Source: Micrococcaceae bacterium RIT 802 (GTDB lineage: Bacteria > Actinomycetota > Actinomycetes > Actinomycetales > Micrococcaceae). Taken from it: DNA of 64,000 nt. Where the stretch lies: positions 1 to 64,000 of the forward strand of contig JAFEMX010000005.1 of NCBI GenBank assembly GCA_016892645.1, given 5' to 3'. Positions 34,453 through 43,044 of the stretch are shown piece after piece. The notes under the pieces were generated by a model. It searched no databases. It was given only the letters and a program-made list of their open reading frames with translations, and was not told where the DNA came from. Position numbers and translations under genes: made by a program. Within the stretch, counting starts at the first letter, position 1. The number at the start of each line of letters is the position of its first letter.

Positions 34453-35342
34453 GCACCGCACCGGCAACCACGGCGCCCGCGGCGGACGGCGCACCCCGGG
34501 CCGCGGCTCGAACGCGCCAGCGCTGGACCTCGACCCGGACCTACATCAACGCCGGGATCATCGTGCTGTGGTGCCTGGTCCCCTTCTACTGGATGGTCCT
34601 CACCGCCTTCCGCGACGTCGGCTACACCTTCGACCAGAGCTTCTGGCCCACGCACGTCACGCTGGACAACTTCGTCACTGCCTTCTCCACCGACCTGGGC
34701 AACCACTTCGGCCGGTCGCTGTTCAACAGCTTCTTCATCGGCATCTGCACCACCGCCATCGGCCTGCTCTTCGGCGTCTTCGCCGCCTATGCGTTGGCCC
34801 GCCTGAACTTCCGCTTCAAGTTCATCGTGCTCGGCTTCATCCTGGGGGCCTCGATGTTCCCCGGGGTGGCCATCGTGACCCCGTTGTTCCAGCTCTTCAC
34901 GAACATCGGCTGGATGGGCACCTACCAGGCGCTGATCATCCCGGACATCTCCTTCGTGCTGCCGCTGACCGTCTACACGCTGACCGCGTTCTTCCGAGAA
35001 ATGCCGTGGGAACTGGAGGAGGCCGCACGGATCGACGGCTGCACGCAGGGCCAGGCCTTCCGCAAGGTCATCATGCCGCTGGCCGCGCCGGCGGTCTTCA
35101 CCACCGCGATCCTGGCCTTCATCTCGGCATGGAACGAATTCCTGATCGCCAGCCAGCTGTCCTCCGACGCCACCGCACCGGTAACGGTCGCCATCGCCAG
35201 TTTCGCCGGCGCCCAACCCCATCAGGAGCCCTACACCGCGGTCATGGCCGCCGGGACGATCGTCACCGTCCCGCTGGTGATCATGGTGCTCATCTTCCAA
35301 CGCAAGATCGTCGCCGGCCTGACCGCCGGCGGCGTGAAGTAG
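34449..35342 (+). CDS. Carbohydrate ABC importer permease (MalG type)
   Basis: 297-residue second permease with six predicted transmembrane helices and EAA loop EEAARIDGCTQGQAFRKVIMPLAAP. The C-terminus FQRKIVAGLTAGGVK is typical of MalG-type subunits. Coupled to the MalF-type gene. Confidence 0.95.
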   Translation: MSTAPATTAPAADGAPRAAARTRQRWTSTRTYINAGIIVLWCLVPFYWMVLTAFRDVGYTFDQSFWPTHVTLDNFVTAFSTDLGNHFGRSLFNSFFIGICTTAIGLLFGVFAAYALARLNFRFKFIVLGFILGASMFPGVAIVTPLFQLFTNIGWMGTYQALIIPDISFVLPLTVYTLTAFFREMPWELEEAARIDGCTQGQAFRKVIMPLAAPAVFTTAILAFISAWNEFLIASQLSSDATAPVTVAIASFAGAQPHQEPYTAVMAAGTIVTVPLVIMVLIFQRKIVAGLTAGGVK

Positions 35343-35352
35343 GGGAGGGGCC

Positions 35353-35589
35353 ATGCTGTTCCCCGCCGAACGCCGGGCCGCCCGGAAGGCCGAGAACCTG
35401 GACATCCTCATCGGCTTCCTGGCCTTCTTCGCCGTCGTGCTCGTGGTCGTGATCATCGCCACCGAGGTCACCGGCGGGTCCGCCCTGCTCTGGTCCCCGG
35501 TGCTGCTGGCCCTGGTGCTGGCCATCTGGGGGCTCTGGCGGCTGCGCAGCCGGCTGCCGGAACCGACGATCGAGCGCAAGACCTACTAG
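35353..35589 (+). CDS. Small two-helix membrane protein of the sugar operon
   Basis: 78 residues with two transmembrane segments (~20-40 and ~46-64) and basic ends. AGGGGAGG precedes ATG 35353, and the gene starts 10 bases after the permease stop, so it is surely in the operon. Similar short proteins follow sugar permeases in Arthrobacter relatives. Function unknown. Confidence 0.75.
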   Translation: MLFPAERRAARKAENLDILIGFLAFFAVVLVVVIIATEVTGGSALLWSPVLLALVLAIWGLWRLRSRLPEPTIERKTY

Positions 35590-35806
35590 TCCGTGCCGGG
35601 CACGGGTGATTGAACCCTGATAGCGGTATCCTCGGTTGCATTGCAGCGCAGCAGGTATGACAAACGAAAGGGGTCGGCTTTTCGCGACATTGCCACTTCG
35701 ACTAGCTAGCTTGTGATGCGGTGGATGTGGGCAAACGAACTGCATTGAATGAACGCAGCGGGCTGCTGTGGTTCGTGCTTTGAAGGTGAGACGGAGGATG
35801 GAGGAA
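35590..35806. other. Composition boundary / intergenic region before the HEPN gene
   Basis: 217 bases. It starts with a short palindrome (CCGTG/CACGG, 35591-35605) after the sugar operon. From about 35610 the base composition drops and A/T-rich words appear (GTATGACAAACGAAAGG, CTAGCTAGC). It probably contains the promoter of the next gene; no strong -35/-10 pair stands out. No gene is supported here. Confidence 0.5.
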
Positions 35807-36925
35807 ATGGTTGAGGGGGACAACCCTTGGGATGATTTCCGCCTCAATTTTGTGACGCTGGTGATGCCTGTAGATATCGAGCTTCGGCACGACCTAGATA
35901 ACAGCGTCGTTGAAGGAACCTTCGAGAACCGCAGTTACAAATTGGTTCACGCCGTGGAGTTAACGAATTTCTCGATGGCAGGGTCGAATACGCCAAGCGC
36001 GGAAAGTTTCTTCCTCCTGGAGTTTGTCCTCGAGGAAACTCGAGAAAATCACGAAGACGGACTGGCGACTGCACGACGGATGGTCGATTTCGGTATGCGG
36101 CTCGTCAACTTCTATTTGCGTTGCCTCGCACTAGCAACGGAGGACCGACGAGTTCGGCTGCTCACCCGGTCCACGATGTCTGGGACGGCAAGGTTCATTT
36201 TCTCGCGACATGCAACTCTCGACGGTTCGGAGAACACAGATGTCGACAAAACGGCGCTTATAAGGTCTTTCAATCTTGATTCTGTCGACGAACCCCCACC
36301 GTCGCTTGAACCTGATCTGGTGATGGCCCGAATGGAAGAGTTCCTTCAATTGGCGGGTTCGGGCCATCCAATGGACGACGTTGTGTTCTGGCAATTGCGC
36401 GCCGAAAATTTGGGATTCGAAATCGGCGACTACGAGATGGCTGTCGTAGCGCTTCAAACGTCAGTTGAGCGTCTAATCTATGGCGTGAGTAGTGCCATCG
36501 CCGTCGATGAAGGAAAGGATCTGGCTGGTGTTGCTGAGGTTGGAGAGAAGAACTTCTCGACCGTGTTAAAGGGTTTAGGGCATAGCCTTGGTGGTGGTGC
36601 CTGGTCCACTGGTGATAGCAGCCTGCCACTTGGTAAGTACTATCGGGACTGCTACGGGCTTCGAAACAGGGTGACGCACGGGGGAACGGCGGTAGGTGAA
36701 CGCGATTTATCGGCTGCATTCGAGAGCTATCAAGAATTGCGATCTGATATTGAACAAAGGCTCTTGAAGAAGAAGAATTTGTTTCCCCGCACTGCCTTGA
36801 TGGTCTTCGGTACACGTGGAATCGTCAACAGGGGTCAGATGTCGAATAGCTTTCGAGCGATTTGCGAACGCATTCATGGGGAAGGTAATCCACGGTCATT
36901 TTGGAAGCACTCTGACGAAAGATAG
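35807..36925 (+). CDS. HEPN-motif protein of foreign composition, candidate defence or toxin RNase
   Basis: 372-residue protein, no signal peptide or membrane segment. The C-terminal third looks like a HEPN fold: helix DYEMAVVALQTSVERLIYGV (~218-237), a glycine-rich loop, then YYRDCYGLRNRVTHGG, in which Arg286-Asn287-x3-His291 is the R-N-x3-H RNase motif of HEPN proteins, followed by a basic helical tail (QRLLKKKNL). The N-terminal ~200 residues are unrecognised. The ApeA-like HEPN family is the nearest recalled relative. Codon use and G+C differ sharply from neighbours (row 36421-36480 counts 30/60 G+C). Start ATG 35807 with GGAGG 9 bases upstream; GTG 35768 and ATG 35798 are alternatives. 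No partner gene or antitoxin adjoins. Confidence 0.75.
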   Translation: MVEGDNPWDDFRLNFVTLVMPVDIELRHDLDNSVVEGTFENRSYKLVHAVELTNFSMAGSNTPSAESFFLLEFVLEETRENHEDGLATARRMVDFGMRLVNFYLRCLALATEDRRVRLLTRSTMSGTARFIFSRHATLDGSENTDVDKTALIRSFNLDSVDEPPPSLEPDLVMARMEEFLQLAGSGHPMDDVVFWQLRAENLGFEIGDYEMAVVALQTSVERLIYGVSSAIAVDEGKDLAGVAEVGEKNFSTVLKGLGHSLGGGAWSTGDSSLPLGKYYRDCYGLRNRVTHGGTAVGERDLSAAFESYQELRSDIEQRLLKKKNLFPRTALMVFGTRGIVNRGQMSNSFRAICERIHGEGNPRSFWKHSDER

Positions 36926-37159
36926 TCGCAACTTCGAACATTCGAACTAATCAACCTCTGTCCCTTTGACTAGAGATGAAGGTGAAGAGAAATTATGTGC
37001 GCTTTGAAACCCAAAAACTGGCTTGCGGACAATCGCCGTTCGAAGCTCCCTCGAATTTCCGTCACGCCGAGGGGCGGATGAGGGGTCTTAACCGGACGGT
37101 GAACTGGTCTGAAGCATCGTGGAAGCAGCCCGGGTTCCAGCCGGAAGCGAATGTGGCGC
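36926..37159. other. Gap between the HEPN gene and the ileS promoter
   Basis: About 234 bases, low G+C up to ~37060 and then host-like. It begins with two TCGAAC words in the same orientation 2 bases apart (36935-36950). I see no terminator with a T run and no supported gene; the frames through it lack SDs and domain sense. Confidence 0.4.
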
Positions 37160-37165
37160 TAGACT
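37160..37165 (+). promoter_or_regulatory. -10 hexamer of the ileS T-box leader
   Basis: TAGACT, with transcription predicted from about 37172, directly before stem I. The -35 is weak (TTCCAG at 37135-37140). Confidence 0.45.
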
Positions 37166-37169
37166 GGAC

Positions 37170-37418
37170 GCACCAGCTACGACCCGGCCATCACCGGCGA
37201 GCTTCCGGAAGAACGGCCCGCGCACGCGGACCCAGTAGAACCGGGCGGATGGGCGCGTCAGAGCCCGCAGAGCGGTTCGTGCATCGCGTCCCCAGGGGCC
37301 GGCGCGGACAAGCGGGGTGGTACCGCGAACACCGGCGACCGAGCGCCGGGAATCGTCCCCGCATCGAGACGAGCAGGCGCGGTGACCCCACGCCCAACCG
37401 ATGCGAGGACTGCCGCTG
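37170..37418 (+). promoter_or_regulatory. T-box riboswitch (tRNA-Ile), translational type
   Basis: The specifier ATC (37190-37192) sits in the short stem-I loop CGGCCATCACCGG, as in actinobacterial ultrashort stem-I T-boxes. The T-box TGGTACCGCG is at 37318-37327. Antisequestrator: GCGGGG (37312-37317) pairs with CCCCGC (37357-37362), leaving the T-box bulge to bind the free CCA end of tRNA-Ile. Sequestrator: GTCCCCGCATCG (37355-37366) can instead pair with CGATGCGAGGAC (37399-37410; one mismatch in 12), which covers the ileS SD GAGGA. CCCCGC is shared, so the two folds exclude each other. Uncharged tRNA-Ile would therefore turn on translation. There is no terminator T run, consistent with control of translation. 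Confidence 0.92.
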
Positions 37419-40400
37419 ATGAGTATGTACCCCAAGGCCTCCACCGATCCCCGGGGCGTGACGCCCACGTCGCCGCGCTTCCCCGAGATCGAGGAACGCG
37501 TGCTGAAGTACTGGGAGGCGGACCACACCTTCCAGGCCTCCATCGACGCACGCCCGGCCGGGAAGGACGGCTCCAACGAGTTCGTCTTCTACGACGGCCC
37601 GCCCTTCGCCAACGGGCTGCCCCACTACGGGCACCTGCTCACCGGCTACGTCAAGGACCTCGTCGCCCGCTACCAGACCCAGCGCGGCAAGCGCGTCGAA
37701 CGCCGTTTCGGCTGGGACACCCACGGGCTGCCCGCCGAGCTCGAGGCGATGAAGCAGCTGGGCATGACGGACAAGAAGCAGATCGAGGCCATGGGCATCG
37801 ACAAGTTCAACGCCGCCTGCCGCTCCTCCGTGATGAAGTACGCCGGCGAATGGCAGGAGTACGTCACTCGCCAGGCCCGCTGGGTCGACTTCGAGAACGA
37901 CTACAAGACCCTGAACGTCGAGTACATGGAATCGGTGCTCTGGGCGTTCAAGCAGCTGCACTCCCAGGGCCTGACCTACAGCGGCTACCGGGTCCTGCCG
38001 TACTGCTGGAAGGACGAGACCCCGCTCTCGAACCACGAGCTGCGCATGGACGACGACGTCTACAAGGACCGCCAGGACCAGACCGTCACCGTGACCTTCG
38101 AACTGCTGCCCGGCGACTCCGCGATCTCCCGCGACCTGGCCGGCACCCAGGCCATCGCCTGGACCACCACGCCCTGGACCCTGCCCACAAACCAGGCCCT
38201 CGCCGTCGGACCGACGGTGCGCTACGCCGTCGTGCCCGTGGGCCCGAACGGCGCGCAGGCCGCCGGGGAGCGGTTCCTGCTGGCCGAGGACCTCGTCGCC
38301 GCCCACGCCAAGGACCTCGGGTACGACGACGGTGCTGCCGCGGCGGCCGCCGCCACCGCCACGTACGCCGGCACCGAGCTGGAGGGGATCGGCTACCGCC
38401 GGCTCTGGGACTACTTCGCCGATGCGGAGACGTACGGGACGGGCAACGCGTGGAAGATCCTCGTCGCCGATTACGTGACCACCACCGACGGCACCGGCAT
38501 CGTCCACCAGGCCCCCGCCTACGGCGAGGAGGACCAGAACATCTGCGAGGCCAACGGGATCCCCGTGGTGCTCTCCGTGGACGAGGGCGCCCGGTTCCTG
38601 CCGCTGTTCGCCCCCGGCCCGCTGGCCGAGATCGCCGGCGTGCAGGTCTTCGACGCGAACAAGGCCATCACCCGGGTGCTGCGCGAATCCGGCCGCCTGC
38701 TGCGCCAGGCCAGCTACGTGCACTCCTACCCGCACTGCTGGCGTTGCCGCACCCCGCTGATCTACCGCGCCATCTCCTCCTGGTACGTCGAGGTCACCGC
38801 GTTCAAGGACCGGATGTCCGAGCTGAACCAGTCGATCAACTGGATCCCGTCCAACGTGAAGGACGGCCAGTTCGGCAAGTGGCTGGCCAACGCCCGCGAC
38901 TGGTCCATCAGCCGCAACCGGTACTGGGGCAGCCCCATCCCGGTCTGGATCTCCGACAACCCGGATATCCCGCGCACCGACGTCTACGGTTCGCTAGCCG
39001 AGATGGAGGCCGACTTCGGCCGCCTGCCGCGCAACAACGAGGGCGAGGTGGACCTGCACCGCCCGTTCATCGACGAACTCACCCGGCCCAACCCCGATGA
39101 CCCCACCGGGGCCTCCACCATGCGCCGCGTCGAGGACGTGCTCGACGTCTGGTTCGACTCCGGCTCCATGCCCTACGGGCAGGTGCACTACCCGTTCGAG
39201 AACGGCGAATGGTTCGACACCCACAACCCCGCCGACTTCATCGTCGAGTACATCGGGCAGACACGCGGCTGGTTCTACATGCTGCACATCCTCTCCACCG
39301 CGCTGTTCGACCGCCCGGCGTTCCGCAACGTCATCAGCCACGGCATCGTGCTCGGCTCCGACGGGCAGAAGATGTCCAAGTCGCTGCGCAACTACCCGGA
39401 TGTCACCGAGGTGCTGGACCGCGACGGCTCCGACGCCATGCGCTGGTTCCTCATGTCCAGCCCCATCCTGCGTGGCGGCAACCTGATCGTCACCGAACAG
39501 GGCATCCGCGACGGCGTCCGCCAGGTGATCCTGCCGCTGTGGAACGTCTACAGCTTCTTCACCCTCTACACGAACTCCGCGAACGGCGGATCCGGGTACG
39601 AGGCCCGGCTGCGCCATGACGGCTACATCGACCCGCTGGACACCTACCTGCTGGCCAACACCGGCGCCCTGGTCACCGAGGTCGGGACCCGGCTGGACGA
39701 GTACGACGTCTCGGGGGCCTGCGACGCGCTGCGCTCCTACCTGGACATGCTCACCAACTGGTACGTGCGGCGCAGCCGCGACCGCTTCTTCGCCGAGGAC
39801 GCCGACGCGTTCGACGCCCTCTACACGGCACTGGAGGCCGTGTGCCGGGTGGCCGCCCCGCTGCTGCCGCTGGTCACCGAGGAGATCTGGCGCGGGCTCA
39901 CCGGTGCCCGCTCGGTGCACCTGACCGACTGGCCCGAGGCCGCTGCCTTCGGCGAGGACGCCGGACTGGTCGAGCGCATGGACCGCATCCGGCAGATCTG
40001 CTCCACCGGCTCCAGCCTGCGCAAGGCTGCAAAGCTGCGGGTGCGCCTGCCCCTGCAGCAGCTCACCGTCGTCGTGCCCGGTGCCGCCGCGCTGGAATCC
40101 GGAGCGGACACCATCGCCGACGAGCTGAACCTGCGCCACGTGCGCCTCGTCGACGCCGCCGACGCCTCCCCGGAGGAATTCGGGATCGAGCAGAAGCTCG
40201 TCGTCAACGCCCGGGCCGCCGGTCCGCGCCTGGGCAAGAACGTCCAGGTCGCCATCAAGGGCTCCAAGTCCGGGGACTGGTCGGTCACCGACGGCGTCGT
40301 CACCGCCGGCGGGCTGCAGCTCGAACCCAGCGAATACACGCTCGAGACGGTCGTCTCCGACGCGCACGACGGCGGATCCACCGCGGTCTCGATGCTCCCC

Positions 40401-40676
40401 GGGGGCGGGTTCGTGGTCCTGGACACCGAGCTGACCGCCGAGCTGGAGGCCGAGGGCACCGCCCGCGACATGGTCCGCGCCATCCAGCAGGCCCGCAAGG
40501 ACGCCGAACTGCACGTCAGCGACCGCATCCTCACCACCGTCAGCGCACCGCAGGACGTCATTGACGCCCTGCACGCCAACGCCGAGCTGGTGCGCCGCGA
40601 AACACTGACCGTCGAACTGGACCTCGTCCCGGGCGACGTCGACACCACCATCTCCGTAGAACGGACGGTTGCCTGA
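37419..40676 (+). CDS. ileS: Isoleucyl-tRNA synthetase
   Basis: Class I synthetase with Val editing. HYGH (HIGH) is at 69-72, KMSKS at 651-655, [11 protein letters not shown] marks the editing domain, and a long C-terminal tRNA-binding extension follows. At 1085 residues it is of the long, eukaryote-like type common in actinobacteria; enzymes of that type are often less mupirocin-sensitive (family knowledge, not tested here). Start ATG 37419 with SD GAGGA 9 bases upstream, the same SD that the T-box hides; ATG 37425 is a close alternative. folC follows without a gap. Confidence 0.98.
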   Translation: MSMYPKASTDPRGVTPTSPRFPEIEERVLKYWEADHTFQASIDARPAGKDGSNEFVFYDGPPFANGLPHYGHLLTGYVKDLVARYQTQRGKRVERRFGWDTHGLPAELEAMKQLGMTDKKQIEAMGIDKFNAACRSSVMKYAGEWQEYVTRQARWVDFENDYKTLNVEYMESVLWAFKQLHSQGLTYSGYRVLPYCWKDETPLSNHELRMDDDVYKDRQDQTVTVTFELLPGDSAISRDLAGTQAIAWTTTPWTLPTNQALAVGPTVRYAVVPVGPNGAQAAGERFLLAEDLVAAHAKDLGYDDGAAAAAAATATYAGTELEGIGYRRLWDYFADAETYGTGNAWKILVADYVTTTDGTGIVHQAPAYGEEDQNICEANGIPVVLSVDEGARFLPLFAPGPLAEIAGVQVFDANKAITRVLRESGRLLRQASYVHSYPHCWRCRTPLIYRAISSWYVEVTAFKDRMSELNQSINWIPSNVKDGQFGKWLANARDWSISRNRYWGSPIPVWISDNPDIPRTDVYGSLAEMEADFGRLPRNNEGEVDLHRPFIDELTRPNPDDPTGASTMRRVEDVLDVWFDSGSMPYGQVHYPFENGEWFDTHNPADFIVEYIGQTRGWFYMLHILSTALFDRPAFRNVISHGIVLGSDGQKMSKSLRNYPDVTEVLDRDGSDAMRWFLMSSPILRGGNLIVTEQGIRDGVRQVILPLWNVYSFFTLYTNSANGGSGYEARLRHDGYIDPLDTYLLANTGALVTEVGTRLDEYDVSGACDALRSYLDMLTNWYVRRSRDRFFAEDADAFDALYTALEAVCRVAAPLLPLVTEEIWRGLTGARSVHLTDWPEAAAFGEDAGLVERMDRIRQICSTGSSLRKAAKLRVRLPLQQLTVVVPGAAALESGADTIADELNLRHVRLVDAADASPEEFGIEQKLVVNARAAGPRLGKNVQVAIKGSKSGDWSVTDGVVTAGGLQLEPSEYTLETVVSDAHDGGSTAVSMLPGGGFVVLDTELTAELEAEGTARDMVRAIQQARKDAELHVSDRILTTVSAPQDVIDALHANAELVRRETLTVELDLVPGDVDTTISVERTVA

Positions 40677-42038
40677 ATGAACCCCGAACACGATGCCTTC
40701 TCCGTCGAAAGCGTGTACGCCGAACTGCTCGGCCGTGCGCCGGAGAACAAGATGGAACCGCGCATGGAGCCGATGTTCCGGGCCATGGAGGTGCTCGGCG
40801 AACCCAACAAGGCGATGCCGATCATCCACGTGACCGGGACCAACGGCAAGACCTCCACCGCGCGGATCATCGAGCAGCTGCTGCTGGCCCACGACCTGCG
40901 CGTGGGCCGGTACACCAGCCCGCACCTGTCCCATGTCACCGAACGCATCAGCCTGGACGGCGCCCCGGTGCCGGACGAGGTGTTCGTGCGCATCTGGGAC
41001 GAGATCCGCCCCTACCTGGCCATCGTCGACGCCGAACTCGAGGAGCAGGGGCTGGTCCCGTTGACCTACTTCGAGGCGCTGACGATCCTGGGCTACGCCG
41101 TCTTCGCCGATGCCCCCGTCGACGTCGCCGTGATCGAGGTCGGGCTCGGCGGGATCACCGACGCGACCAACGTCGGCGACGGCCAGGTCTCCGTGGTCAC
41201 CCCCATCTCGCTGGACCACACCGACCTGCTCGGCGACACCGTGCACGATATCGCCCTGGAAAAGGCGGGCATCATCAAGCCGGGCGGCTTCCTGGTCTCC
41301 TCCGCGCAGGAACCCGAGGCCGCCCAGGTGCTGCTGGAGGCCGCCCGCGAGCTGGAGGTCCCCTTCCGTTTCGAGGGCGTCGAATACGGCGTCGAATCAC
41401 GCACCCTCGCCGTCGGCGGGCAGACGCTGGTCATCCAGGGGCTGGCCGGCCGCTACGAGGACCTGGCCCTGCCACTGCACGGCGCCCACCAGGCGCAGAA
41501 CGCCGCCGTCGCCGTGGCCGCCATGGAGGCCTTCCTCGGTGGCGGGGAGACGGCGCTGAACGAGGGCCTGGTCCGCCAGGCGTTCGAGAACGTCGCCAGC
41601 CCCGGCCGGCTGGAGCTCGTCCGGTCCGCGCCGACCATCCTCGTCGACGCCGGACACAACCCGGAGGGCCTGCGCGTCTCGGCCGACGCGGTCAAGGAGG
41701 CCTTCGGGTTCAGCACGCTGGTGCTGGTCGTGGGCATCCTCGCCGAGAAGGACGCGCCCGCCATGCTCGAGATGCTCTACACCCAGTACGGCGACCTGGT
41801 CCAGGACATCTGCCTGACCCAGTCCACCTCCCCGCGGGCCATCCCGGCCGGCGAACTGGGCGAGCTGGCCCTGCGCGCCGGGTTCAACGAGCAGGACCTG
41901 TACATCACCGAACGCCTCGACGACGCCCTGGAATGGGCAGTCGCGCGCGCCGAGGCCACCGACGACCTGGCCGGCGGCGTCCTGGTGACCGGGTCGATCA
42001 CGGTCGTCGGCGAAGCACGCACCCTCCTGGGCAAGTAA
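40677..42038 (+). CDS. folC: Bifunctional folylpolyglutamate/dihydrofolate synthase
   Basis: Mur-ligase-family enzyme adding glutamate to folates. P-loop GTNGKTST (~54-61), SPHLSHVTERI, VIEVGLGG, LDHTDLLGDT, and GAHQAQNAAVA then DAGHNPEG. 453 residues. One oddity is GGITDATN where many FolC have GGRxDATN. ATG lies directly after the ileS TGA. Confidence 0.96.
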   Translation: MNPEHDAFSVESVYAELLGRAPENKMEPRMEPMFRAMEVLGEPNKAMPIIHVTGTNGKTSTARIIEQLLLAHDLRVGRYTSPHLSHVTERISLDGAPVPDEVFVRIWDEIRPYLAIVDAELEEQGLVPLTYFEALTILGYAVFADAPVDVAVIEVGLGGITDATNVGDGQVSVVTPISLDHTDLLGDTVHDIALEKAGIIKPGGFLVSSAQEPEAAQVLLEAARELEVPFRFEGVEYGVESRTLAVGGQTLVIQGLAGRYEDLALPLHGAHQAQNAAVAVAAMEAFLGGGETALNEGLVRQAFENVASPGRLELVRSAPTILVDAGHNPEGLRVSADAVKEAFGFSTLVLVVGILAEKDAPAMLEMLYTQYGDLVQDICLTQSTSPRAIPAGELGELALRAGFNEQDLYITERLDDALEWAVARAEATDDLAGGVLVTGSITVVGEARTLLGK

Positions 42039-42060
42039 GCAGTTAGGAAAGTAAGCACCC

Positions 42061-42507
42061 ATGGCACGCATGACCAAAGCCCAACGCGAATGGCGCCCCG
42101 GCATGAAGAAGAAGCGCCGCTCCACGCGGGTGCTCTTCGCCTCCACCGTCCTGACCCTGGAAGCCGGCGTGGCCCTGTTCGCCACGCTGGCCGTCTTCGG
42201 GCTCTACCGCGACACCATCAACCCGCTGCTGATCTTCCTGGTCGGCGGCTGGATCATGGCCGTGTGCATCCTGGCCTGCGCGTTCCTGTCCAGGCCGCTG
42301 GGCTACTGGATCGGCTGGGCGGTGCAGATCATCCTGATCCTGCTCGGCTTCGTGGACCCGTCCATGTTCGTCGTCGGCGTCCTGTTCGCGGCGTGCTGGT
42401 GGTACGCCGTCACGAAGGGCCGGACGATCGACCGGGAGAACGCCCGGCGGGATGCCCTGCAGGCCCAATGGGAAGCGGCGCACCCGGAGCCCGACGCCGA
42501 CCACTAG
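42061..42507 (+). CDS. DUF4233 membrane protein
   Basis: 148 residues, a basic N-terminus (RMTKAQREWRPGMKKKRRS) and four transmembrane helices (~25-45, 52-73, 78-96, 99-116). DUF4233 proteins sit between folC and ndk in many Actinobacteria; the role is unknown. Part of the ileS-folC-ndk transcript. Confidence 0.9.
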   Translation: MARMTKAQREWRPGMKKKRRSTRVLFASTVLTLEAGVALFATLAVFGLYRDTINPLLIFLVGGWIMAVCILACAFLSRPLGYWIGWAVQIILILLGFVDPSMFVVGVLFAACWWYAVTKGRTIDRENARRDALQAQWEAAHPEPDADH

Positions 42508-42547
42508 ACTCGATACCGAACCCCCTCACCTACGAAGGAGCAACCGC

Positions 42548-42964
42548 GTGTCCACAGAACGCACCCTGGTACTGGTCAAGCCCGACGGCGTCAAGCGCCA
42601 GCTGACCGGCTCGATCCTGGCCCGTGTCGAGGCCAAGGGCTACCGCCTGGCCGAGCTCAAGCAGGTCACCGCGACCCGCGAGATCCTCGAGGCCCACTAC
42701 GCGGAGCACGCCGGCAAGCCGTTCTACGAGCCGCTGGTCGACTTCATGCTCTCCGGCCCGGTCGTCGCCGCCATCTTCGAGGGCGAGCGCGTCATCGAGG
42801 GCTTCCGGTCGCTGGCCGGCACCACCGACCCGACCACCGCGGCGCCGGGCACCATCCGCGGGGACTTCGGCCGCGACTGGGGCGAAAAGGTCCAGCAGAA
42901 CCTCGTGCACGGCTCCGACTCCGTCGACTCCGCCGAACGCGAGATCGGGATCTGGTTCTCCTAG
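42548..42964 (+). CDS. ndk: Nucleoside-diphosphate kinase
   Basis: Transfers phosphate between NTPs and NDPs via a phosphohistidine. TLVLVKPDGV at the N-terminus, the active-site block NLVHGSDS (His ~117), C-terminal EIGIWF. 138 residues. GTG 42548 with GAAGGAG 8-14 bases upstream. Last gene before a strong terminator. Confidence 0.98.
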   Translation: MSTERTLVLVKPDGVKRQLTGSILARVEAKGYRLAELKQVTATREILEAHYAEHAGKPFYEPLVDFMLSGPVVAAIFEGERVIEGFRSLAGTTDPTTAAPGTIRGDFGRDWGEKVQQNLVHGSDSVDSAEREIGIWFS

Positions 42965-42984
42965 CCACCGGGACCACCACGCAC

Positions 42985-43027
42985 GACGCCGGCCAGGCAC
43001 CTTCGCGGTGCCTGGCCGGCGTCTTTT
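42985..43027 (+). terminator. Rho-independent terminator after ndk
   Basis: A perfect 17-bp stem (42985-43001 / 43007-43023) with a TTCGC loop, followed by TTTT. Ends the ileS-folC-DUF4233-ndk unit. Confidence 0.96.
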
Positions 43028-43044
43028 CGCAGCGGGGGAGGAGG

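Noticed and set aside
35595-35625. GGGTGATTGAACCC resembling a tRNA T-arm on the minus strand, possible integration remnant
   Set aside because: The loop is 8 bases and the stem does not close properly; no matching tRNA 3' end was found at the other side of the HEPN island.
36930-36955. TCGAAC words as a possible SOS (LexA) box
   Set aside because: The actinobacterial LexA box needs inverted GAAC-N4-GTTC; here the two TCGAAC copies are in the same orientation and lie after the gene.
35690-36980. Similar words around the HEPN gene (CTTCGACTAG near 35697 and TTTGACTAG near 36966) as possible target-site duplication
   Set aside because: The match is short and imperfect and the positions do not coincide with the composition boundaries.
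36976-37419. 147-codon frame covering the ileS leader
   Set aside because: It runs straight through the T-box structure, has no SD and ends at the ileS start; regulatory RNA explains the sequence better.
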